From contig DAOUME010000020.1 in the NCBI GenBank assembly GCA_034411995.1, positions 1 to 64,000 on the forward strand: a DNA stretch of 64,000 bases. The letters run 5' to 3'. This DNA comes from JAUVXJ01 sp034411995. GTDB taxonomy: Bacteria; Chloroflexota; Anaerolineae; UBA7937; B3-Chlor. Position numbers and translations under genes: made by a program. The notes under the pieces were generated by a model. It made no database searches. It saw only the letters and a list, made by a program, of their open reading frames with translations, and was not told where the DNA came from. Below are positions 58,603 to 64,000 of the stretch, one piece after another (the first letter of the stretch is position 1; each line of letters starts with the position of its first letter).

Positions 58603-58880
58603 TCTTCCTCTCTGATCCGCCTCACTTCGAAAACCAGAGGGTTGTAGGCGTCAGGGCAGGCGTGTGTGGCCACATCCTTGTCCTCAGCCCACGGAAACTC
58701 GGCGCCGTACCGCATGGCCATTACTTTCGGGAGCACACTGTAGAGGGCGTGGAAGCAGATCTCTCCATCGATCTTCCGCTCATCAAAGACGATCACATCT
58801 CCCACCTTGTGCCCGAAGCCACAGGTCCCTTCCTGTTTGATGACCTTCAATTCGACTTTGTACTCACCTTTCTGCGCCAC
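58599..58880 (-). CDS. TIGR04076-family protein
   Basis: 93-residue protein. The family blocks are clear: 'YKVELKVIKQEGTCGFGHKVGDVIVF', 'CFHALYSVLPKVMAMRYGAEFPW' and 'ATHACPDAYNPLVFEVRRI'. Cysteines at the GTCGFGH, ICFHAL and HACPD motifs may bind a metal. GTG 58880 is preferred because AAGGAGG precedes it, although an ATG at 58913 is in frame. It overlaps the end of pfkA by 4 nt on the opposite strand. Function unknown. Confidence 0.85.
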   Translation of the reverse strand: MAQKGEYKVELKVIKQEGTCGFGHKVGDVIVFDERKIDGEICFHALYSVLPKVMAMRYGAEFPWAEDKDVATHACPDAYNPLVFEVRRIREED

Positions 58881-58971
58881 CCCAACCTCCTTCGGTCCTA
58901 TGAGCTCTGTCATCGACCCGCCTGACGGTGATACACAATCGAGGTTCTCCGCCCATCGGAACCCGCGGCTA

Positions 58972-59772
58972 TCACTTCATAGGCATCAGCACGCCAAACC
59001 GCCCGAAATCATACCGACGCAGGGGACCCCACTGCGACTGCATCGCCTGCCATCTCACCGCTCCACCTGCGATCTGCTCGAAGCCCTCGCGCACTTCCAC
59101 GAGAACGTGGGGATCCAACGGCGTCTGATTGTGTCCTGGCAGCACCAGGTGTAGCGTGCTCGCCAGGCCACTCAGCCGCTCCATGGTCTCCCGGTACTCC
59201 TGGAAATCGGACTCCGCAAACTGGACATACAAAGGTCCAACGTAAATGGTATCGCCGGCGAACAGCAGTTCCTCCTCCTCGCTCAGCAGACAGATGCTGC
59301 CTCGAGTGTGACCCGGCGTATGAAGCACCTTCAGTCGTCGGTGTCCCAGATCCAGCAGATCACCTTCCCCGAGGAGTCTGGTGGCCTTGGAGGGCAGGAT
59401 TCGATAGTGAGCCGGATCGAAGCCCTCCGGCGCCTCGCCGCAGAAGTTCTCCGGCCTCATCGCTTCCAGCAGCAGCCCCTCCTGCGGCGCCTCTTCCAGA
59501 AGGGACGCCTCAGCAGCGTGAATCGCTACGCGCTCGAAACGATGGTTGTCACCGATGTGATCCCAGTGATAGTGAGAGTTGACCACGCTGATCGGCTTTT
59601 CGGTGAGACGCCCCGTCAACTCCTGGATGTTGCCGATGCCCATCCCGGTGTCCAGCAGCAGGGCAGACTCCCCTCCGACGATCAGGTACGAGATCACTTG
59701 CTCCCAGTGCTGGGGCTCGGAGATAGCGAAGACGTTTTCGGCCACCTCCGAAACCTCGAACCATTCGCTCAC
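58972..59772 (-). CDS. MBL-fold metallo-hydrolase
   Basis: 266-residue hydrolase of the metallo-beta-lactamase superfamily. Motif HYHWDHIG (His67, His69, Asp71, His72) binds two metals; further ligands are in 'HTPGHTRGSICL' and 'LFAGDTIYVGPLY', with 'HLVLPGHN' near the C-terminus. There is no signal peptide and no rhodanese or other fusion, so a cytosolic thioesterase- or lactonase-like role is possible. Followed on the same strand after about 90 nt by the TIGR04076 gene. Confidence 0.9.
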   Translation of the reverse strand: MSEWFEVSEVAENVFAISEPQHWEQVISYLIVGGESALLLDTGMGIGNIQELTGRLTEKPISVVNSHYHWDHIGDNHRFERVAIHAAEASLLEEAPQEGLLLEAMRPENFCGEAPEGFDPAHYRILPSKATRLLGEGDLLDLGHRRLKVLHTPGHTRGSICLLSEEEELLFAGDTIYVGPLYVQFAESDFQEYRETMERLSGLASTLHLVLPGHNQTPLDPHVLVEVREGFEQIAGGAVRWQAMQSQWGPLRRYDFGRFGVLMPMK

Positions 59773-59802
59773 GGCACCTCCCCACCTGCCGCCACCAGCC
59801 CT

Positions 59803-60591
59803 TCACCCAGAGGAGTAGACGTCCTCTCTCCGATCTTCGAGAATCGTAACCGCTTGCCTGGCCTGGTCCACCAGATCCAGGTCGAGGTCCGCTGTCACCA
59901 GAGTCTCCTCATCAGCGGCACCAGCGATCAGTTCTCCCGAAGGATCGTAGACCCCAGAGTGCCCGAAGAAACTCCATTCGCCGGAGTCTCCCACCCGATT
60001 GCAGGCCACGACGAAGAACTGATTCTCGATGGCCCGGGCTTGCAGCAGCGTCAGCCAGTGACCGAGCCTCGGGAGTGGCCACTCGGCCACGAGGAAGACC
60101 ACCCTGGCGCCGCCCAGCGCGTACTTCCTGAACAACTCGGGGAAGCGAAGGTCGTAGCAGATGGCCAGCGCACTCCGGCCCCAGGGCAAGTTGAACAATG
60201 GAGCCTCTTCACCGCCAACGAGGTAGGTATCCTCTCCCATGGGCTTGAACAGGTGCACCTTGGAGTACTGCCCCACAAGCCGACCCTCAGGAGAGAAGAT
60301 CACAGATGTGTTGCGGTAACCTCGGTCCGAGCGCTCCAGCAAGGAACCGAGGACATATAGGGAGTTCTCCCGGGCCAGGGCTGCGGTCTCGGCGAAGGTG
60401 CCCTGGTCCACCGGCGTCGCGTACTGGTCCACCCGCTCCAGATCGTATCCTGTGGACCACAACTCCGGAAAGACAGCCAACTCTGATCCCCGCAGCCGGG
60501 CCTCGGTCGTCATCGCCCGAACCTTCTCCAGGTTCTCACCAGGCTGCCCCAGAGCCACATTGATCTGCCCCAATGACACTCTGAGCTTCAT
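59803..60591 (-). CDS. nitrilase-family amidohydrolase (omega-amidase-like)
   Basis: 262-residue carbon-nitrogen hydrolase. The catalytic triad is visible: Glu43 (FPELW), Lys111 (YSKVHLF) and Cys145 (AICYDLRFPELF). The length and the 'CYDLRFPELFR' and 'ARAIENQFFVVACNR' blocks resemble YafV/Nit2-type omega-amidases, which hydrolyse 2-oxoglutaramate-like amides in repair or salvage. The ATG at 60591 removes an 18-residue extension without support. It is upstream of the MBL hydrolase and may be co-transcribed. Confidence 0.9.
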   Translation of the reverse strand: MKLRVSLGQINVALGQPGENLEKVRAMTTEARLRGSELAVFPELWSTGYDLERVDQYATPVDQGTFAETAALARENSLYVLGSLLERSDRGYRNTSVIFSPEGRLVGQYSKVHLFKPMGEDTYLVGGEEAPLFNLPWGRSALAICYDLRFPELFRKYALGGARVVFLVAEWPLPRLGHWLTLLQARAIENQFFVVACNRVGDSGEWSFFGHSGVYDPSGELIAGAADEETLVTADLDLDLVDQARQAVTILEDRREDVYSSG

Positions 60592-60652
60592 CGGTTTTGC
60601 TTTCGAACCTGTCCCTCCAGGCGAGGCAGAGAGCGCATACTGCAAACCAGGG

Positions 60653-60853
60653 CTACCCTATCCCCTGGCCGACCTCGTGCTCACTAAGCCAATCCGCCAG
60701 ACGCTGTCTGTTGAAGCGCCAGCGGTTCCCGACCTTGTAGGCGGGGATCTCTCCCTGTCTGGCCATCCGGTAGATGGTCATCTCGTGCATCCTCAGATAA
60801 CCAGCCACCTCCCGGACCGTCATGATTGTCGGTTGTTCGCTATCCGTCGCCAC
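60653..60853 (-). CDS. excisionase-type helix-turn-helix protein
   Basis: 66-residue DNA-binding protein with an HTH_17 (MerR/excisionase-like) domain: 'MTVREVAGYLRMHEMTIYRMARQGEIPAYKVGNRWRFNRQRLADWL'. GTG start with GGAGG upstream. Proteins of this type include phage Xis and many chromosomal regulators; no integrase is nearby, so a regulatory role is likelier. It is divergent from nnr and precedes the nitrilase gene. Confidence 0.88.
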   Translation of the reverse strand: MATDSEQPTIMTVREVAGYLRMHEMTIYRMARQGEIPAYKVGNRWRFNRQRLADWLSEHEVGQGIG

Positions 60854-61094
60854 CAGACCTCCTCACGCCGCGGCTGGGACCAGTTCCAGAGCGCCTGTGC
60901 TCAACGATACGAGCACCACCACGGCTGGGGCTTGCTGTGCAGACAGCAGGGCCTTCCCTCTAGCGCCAAACCGCCTCCCTGGTGTGGCCGTGCAGCAGGC
61001 TCCTGACCTACATCAGATGTTCGTTCTGCTACAGCAAACACAAACAAATTATAAGGGACTTAACCCGAAGGTGTCAATGGTCCAATGGTACTGT

Positions 61095-61123
61095 TTGGCA
61101 TCCCACGGAGCGGATGGTATAAT
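61095..61123 (+). promoter_or_regulatory. promoter of nnr
   Basis: TTGGCA (61095-61100), 17-nt spacer, TATAAT (61118-61123) with TG before the -10 (extended). The rest of 60854-61094 contains no gene. Confidence 0.65.
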
Positions 61124-61163
61124 GCTGTCGGTACAAGACCGTGCCGTCGCAGAGGGGTGTGCC

Positions 61164-62786
61164 ATGAGAATCACCACCACTGAGCAAATGCGAGAGATAG
61201 AGAAGGCGGCTGACTCCCAGGGCCTGACTTACGCCACGATGATGGAGAACGCCGGGCGAAGCGTGGCGCGAGAGATCCAGGCCCGCCTCGAGGTCAAGGG
61301 CAAGAAGGTGCTGGTGCTGGTCGGGCCGGGGAACAACGGTGGCGACGGGCTGGTGACGGCCCGCCATCTCCACGACGACGGGGCAGAGGTGCAGCTCTAC
61401 GTCTGGAAACGAGACCCGGAGGGGGACGAGAACTTCCGGCTTACAGAGGAAAGAGGTATCCCCCACTGGACTGCTGCCAAGGACAAAAAGCTGAGGGAAC
61501 TGAAAGACCTGCTCTCCAGTGCTGAGATAGTGGTCGACGCCCTCCTCGGTACTGGAGTCACTCGCCCCATCGGCGGCGCCCTCGAGGACATCTTGATCGC
61601 CCTGAAGGAGGCCAGGTCCCCGGGCGCGGCCCCTCTCCTCGTGGCCGTCGACGTGCCCACCGGTGTGGACTGTGACTCGGGAGCCGTGGACCCAGCGACC
61701 GTCGCCGCCGATCTCACGGTGACCCTGGCCCTACCCAAGAGAGGCTTCTACGCCTTCCCCGCCGCCGACTACCTGGGCGATCTCGTGATCAGCGACATCG
61801 GAATCTCCGCAGCCCTCACGGATCAACTGACCATGGAGCTGATCGACTCCCATCTGGCCCGAGGTCTGCTGCCGAAACGGCCCCGCAACGCGCACAAAGG
61901 CACCTTCGGAAAGGCCCTGGTCGTGGCCGGCTCTCCCAACTATACGGGCGCCGCCTATCTCTCCAGTGCGGCGGCGACCAGGGTAGGCACGGGACTGGTG
62001 ACCCTCTGCCTTGCTCAGAGCCTGCACCCCATCCTGGCCTCCAAGCTGGTAGAAGTGACCTTCCTGGTGCTGCCCCACGATCTGGGCGCGCTGGTGCCCG
62101 AGGCCACTCGGCTGGTCGTAGAGAAGCTGGCTGAGTACGACGCTCTCCTGATAGGACCAGGCCTGGGTACAGTGGACTCCACAGTGGAATTCGTTCATCG
62201 CCTCCTGGGCGTGCACGGTGCCGGCCGGAGGAGACAGATCGGGTTCGTCAGCGCCCAGGAAGAGAAAGCTGCGCAAGAAGAACAGCACGAAGTTTTGCCT
62301 CCGCTGGTCATCGACGCTGATGCTCTCAACGCTCTGGCCCTGGTGCCTCGCTGGTGGGAAATGCTCGCCGCCAGGGCGGTGTTGACCCCGCACCCTGGCG
62401 AGATGTCCCGCCTCCTGGATTGCTCCATCGAGGAAGTGGAGGCCGATCGGGTGGCCGCGGCTCGCGGCGCAGCTCAGCGGTGGCAGCAGGTGGCGGTGCT
62501 CAAGGGCGCCCACTCGGTGATCGCTGCACCCGATGGCCGCGTGGCCATCAGTCCCTTCGCCAACCCGGGTCTGGCCACTGCCGGGACGGGGGACGTCCTG
62601 GCCGGCTCCATCGTGGGGTTTGCGGCCCAGGGGTTGTCCCTCTTCGACGCGGCGACACTGGGGGTCTACTGCCACGGAGCCGCTGGCGAGATGGCGACAG
62701 CCGCGTTGGGGAACGCCGGGACCGTGGCCAGCGATCTGCTGCCGCTCCTGCCTCAGGTGCTGAAGAGCCTCGGGTCGGACCACTGA
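61164..62786 (+). CDS. nnr: bifunctional NAD(P)H-hydrate epimerase / ADP-dependent dehydratase
   Basis: 540-residue repair enzyme. The N-terminal YjeF_N half (to about 225) epimerises NAD(P)HX: 'GPGNNGGDGLVTARHLHDDG' and 'PTGVDCDSGAV'. The C-terminal carbohydrate-kinase-like half dehydrates S-NAD(P)HX: 'HKGTFGKALVVAGSPNYTGAA', 'VIDADALNAL', 'LTPHPGEMSRLL' and 'NPGLATAGTGDVLAGSI' with the catalytic Asp of GTGD. A non-conserved insertion of about 30 residues sits in the C-terminal half. The start ATG with GAGGGG replaces a much longer open frame. Confidence 0.94.
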   Translation: MRITTTEQMREIEKAADSQGLTYATMMENAGRSVAREIQARLEVKGKKVLVLVGPGNNGGDGLVTARHLHDDGAEVQLYVWKRDPEGDENFRLTEERGIPHWTAAKDKKLRELKDLLSSAEIVVDALLGTGVTRPIGGALEDILIALKEARSPGAAPLLVAVDVPTGVDCDSGAVDPATVAADLTVTLALPKRGFYAFPAADYLGDLVISDIGISAALTDQLTMELIDSHLARGLLPKRPRNAHKGTFGKALVVAGSPNYTGAAYLSSAAATRVGTGLVTLCLAQSLHPILASKLVEVTFLVLPHDLGALVPEATRLVVEKLAEYDALLIGPGLGTVDSTVEFVHRLLGVHGAGRRRQIGFVSAQEEKAAQEEQHEVLPPLVIDADALNALALVPRWWEMLAARAVLTPHPGEMSRLLDCSIEEVEADRVAAARGAAQRWQQVAVLKGAHSVIAAPDGRVAISPFANPGLATAGTGDVLAGSIVGFAAQGLSLFDAATLGVYCHGAAGEMATAALGNAGTVASDLLPLLPQVLKSLGSDH

Positions 62787-62805
62787 TCCCTCAGAAAGAA
62801 GGAAA

Positions 62806-62826
62806 GGCAAGAGAATATCTCTTGCC
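62806..62826. terminator. hairpin between nnr and the YtxH-like gene
   Basis: GGCAAGAG (62806-62813) / CTCTTGCC (62819-62826) with a 5-nt loop. On the minus strand it is followed by a pyrimidine-rich tail, so it best serves the leftward genes. Confidence 0.5.
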
Positions 62827-62858
62827 CTTCGCCCTCGGTCAGACGTGAGACGTCCGTG

Positions 62859-63161
62859 CTAGGCAGCGGATTTCTTGCCGCTGGCCTTCTTCGTTTCCTT
62901 CTCGACCTCCAGGGTCTTGGTCAGTTCCTCTTTCTTCTTGGCGGCCACTGTCTTGCCCTCTTCGATCGCATCCTGGAAGCGGATCCGCCCCTCCTCCGTA
63001 AACTCCTCGGCCCTGGACTTGAGCTCAATCCCCTTCTCTCTGATGATGTCCCTGGTCTCTTCACCAGACTGAGGCGCCAGGAGGATGCCCACCAGCAGTC
63101 CGGCAATGCCACCCATGATCACGCCCACCATAAAACCGATCACGCCCTTGCCCTCATCCAT
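62859..63161 (-). CDS. YtxH-like protein
   Basis: 100-residue protein: one glycine-rich membrane helix near the N-terminus ('GVIGFMVGVIMGGIAGLLVGILLAPQSGEETRDIIREK'), the YtxH (PF12732) signature 'LLAP.SG.E.R', followed by a long charged helix and a Lys/Ala tail. AAAGGAG before the ATG. Preceded on the same strand by the DUF948-like gene, the same pairing as ytxG-ytxH of Bacillus. Probably an envelope-associated stress protein. Confidence 0.85.
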   Translation of the reverse strand: MDEGKGVIGFMVGVIMGGIAGLLVGILLAPQSGEETRDIIREKGIELKSRAEEFTEEGRIRFQDAIEEGKTVAAKKKEELTKTLEVEKETKKASGKKSAA

Positions 63162-63235
63162 CGCTCGTCTCCTTTCCAACCTTCTCTCGAAGCAGGGATT
63201 CTATTCGCTGCAAAGAACGGTCCCCAGCCGGGAGA

Positions 63236-63535
63236 TCACTTCCCTCCTCGCCTCTTGCCTCGCGCCAGCACGCTCATCACTCTGTTGGCCGCTGAAGCGT
63301 AGCCAACGGCGTTGATCAGCGGCTTGACGAAGGTATCGCTGACGAACACGGTGGTCCCCCGGACCGTAGTCGCCGTCTCCTTGGTGGACTCCAGGATGGG
63401 TTGGACTTCCTCCCGCAGCATCCTGGCCAGCCCCCGAATCTGGAGCAGCAGGACGATGAGCAGCCCGCCGATCACCAGGGATTCCACAGCGAGGACGATG
63501 ATGGCAATGTCACGAATCAGCGCGACAGCGGACAT
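63236..63535 (-). CDS. single-pass membrane protein (DUF948/YtxG-like)
   Basis: 99-residue protein. One N-terminal membrane helix ('IRDIAIIVLAVESLVIGGLLIVLLLQI') and an amphipathic coiled-coil-like region 'LARMLREEVQPILESTKETATTVRGTTVFVSDTFVKPLINAVGYASA', which resembles the DUF948 arrangement, then a basic tail. GGAGGAGG before the ATG. Neighbour of the YtxH-like gene. Confidence 0.7.
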   Translation of the reverse strand: MSAVALIRDIAIIVLAVESLVIGGLLIVLLLQIRGLARMLREEVQPILESTKETATTVRGTTVFVSDTFVKPLINAVGYASAANRVMSVLARGKRRGGK

Positions 63536-63583
63536 CCGAAACCTCCTCCGGGGGCTCCACCACAAGGTGTAACGATGATTATA

Positions 63584-63844
63584 TCAGACATTGAGCCACC
63601 TGGCAACAAACAGACAGACCCAGGAGAGCACGGTGGCCTCGACCACCCTCACTTGTCCGATCATGTAGATAGAGAAGCCCAGGAACTCGAATAGCGCCTG
63701 ACCCAGAGCAAAGCCCACGATAGCCGCAATGCAGTACAGCGCCAGGTCCCGCCACCTCTTGCCCCAGATGAAGTGAAAGACCGCCCCGTACAAGCTGGCC
63801 AGCAAGAGAGAGAACACCAACGAAGGAGCCAACGCCAGGTCCAC
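63584..63844 (-). CDS. small three-helix membrane protein
   Basis: 86-residue protein with three hydrophobic helices and a basic loop 'WGKRWRDLALY'. GTG at 63844 is the likely start; GAGGAGG lies 10 nt upstream and the stop of mnmA is 2 nt before it. No family recognised, but 'GFALGQALFEFLGFSIYMIGQVRVVEA' is reminiscent of small Chloroflexi membrane proteins. Confidence 0.6.
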   Translation of the reverse strand: MDLALAPSLVFSLLLASLYGAVFHFIWGKRWRDLALYCIAAIVGFALGQALFEFLGFSIYMIGQVRVVEATVLSWVCLFVARWLNV

Positions 63845-63846
63845 GT

Positions 63847-64000
63847 CTACCCTACCTCCTCGATAATCCCCCCACCCAGGACGGCCTCTCCACAATAGAA
63901 CACCACACCCTGCCCCGGAGTAATGGCCGGCTGTGGCTCGACGAAGCGCACTCTCGCCTTTTCCTGCCCCAGGTAGGTCAGAGTCGCCGAGGCCGCGGCT
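63847..64000 (-). CDS. mnmA: tRNA-specific 2-thiouridylase, C-terminal part cut by window edge
   Basis: The last 51 codons read '...LTYLGQEKARVRFVEPQPAITPGQGVVFYCGEAVLGGGIIEEVG' to a TAG stop. 'VRF.EPQ.AITPGQ.VVFY....VLGGG.I' is the C-terminal beta-barrel end of MnmA/TrmU. MnmA makes 2-thiouridine at the wobble position of tRNAs for Lys, Glu and Gln. The catalytic part lies outside the window. The next gene starts 3 nt after the stop. Confidence 0.85.
   Translation of the reverse strand, partial: AAASATLTYLGQEKARVRFVEPQPAITPGQGVVFYCGEAVLGGGIIEEVG

Noticed and set aside
59308..60360. 350-codon open frame on the plus strand
   Set aside because: Runs antisense over the MBL hydrolase and nitrilase genes, both of which have complete active sites.
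60653..60853. Excisionase of an integrated element
   Set aside because: Only the HTH fold is shared; no integrase, attachment-site repeat or phage gene is found nearby.
1..64000. rRNA or tRNA genes
   Set aside because: I looked for T-loop motifs such as GGTTCGAATCC and for rRNA-like stretches by eye and found none in intergenic regions; a covariance-model scan was not possible.

Overview
The window looks like a chromosomal piece of an uncultured Chloroflexota bacterium, probably Anaerolineae-like. This rests on high GC, many membrane-anchored lipoproteins with long Thr/Pro linkers, a secreted beta-helix protein ending in LPLGVKNY, a DUF2723 membrane protein, DUF5107, GYD and TIGR04076 proteins, and small one- to four-helix membrane proteins. 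The assignment is by gene style only; no rRNA or tRNA gene is visible. Promoters mostly follow the TTGACA-17-TATAAT pattern and ribosome binding sites are strong (AGGAGG-like).

Left part (1-20.7 kb). The window opens in the 5' end of an integrase-type transposase. Next is a two-gene restriction-modification operon in which the putative endonuclease carries a C-terminal HEAT-repeat array. After a methyltransferase, two membrane proteins and two secreted Ig/LysM/FnIII-type proteins comes an eight-gene minus-strand operon (10.5-14.8 kb). It holds an ArsR repressor, a small zinc-ribbon protein, a lipoyl GcvH-like protein, two DGC-type putative zinc-binding proteins, an OsmC protein, a CxxC thioredoxin-like protein and an ACR3 arsenite exporter, and it looks like a metalloid-thiol handling system. 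Then follow a quinone-reductase-like enzyme, a chloramphenicol-acetyltransferase-like enzyme, an ABC exporter and a cupin gene.

Mobile/defence insert (20-26 kb). A very large DUF4011/SF1 helicase/endonuclease/DUF3320 gene is interrupted by an apparent 1-nt frameshift. It lies between two direct copies of a cupin gene; the right copy has lost its C-terminus.

Middle part (26-47 kb). Cell-surface and glycan genes dominate: a beta-helix protein, a nucleotide-sugar epimerase, an alkaline-phosphatase-superfamily phosphodiesterase, a DUF2723 membrane glycosyltransferase-like protein and a WecA-type glycan initiator. An HD protein, a GYD protein, a membrane spermidine-synthase-like protein and an MFS transporter follow, then a tandem family of four paralogous lipoproteins and an RmlC-like epimerase.

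Right part (47-64 kb). Housekeeping genes (coaE, dnaE, pfkA, nnr, the 3' end of mnmA) alternate with a drug/envelope-stress type operon (leader peptide, DUF2089, MFS efflux, double GNAT, SHOCT/YvlB-like, YvlD-like), a DUF5107 lipoprotein, an MBL hydrolase, a nitrilase-family amidase, and a YtxH-like gene with its neighbour.

Dispersed short palindromic repeats sit in the intergenic spaces near 10.4, 17.4, 28.9 and 32.1-32.5 kb. Two decayed fragments resembling the ACR3 C-terminus lie near 3.9 and 17.4 kb.
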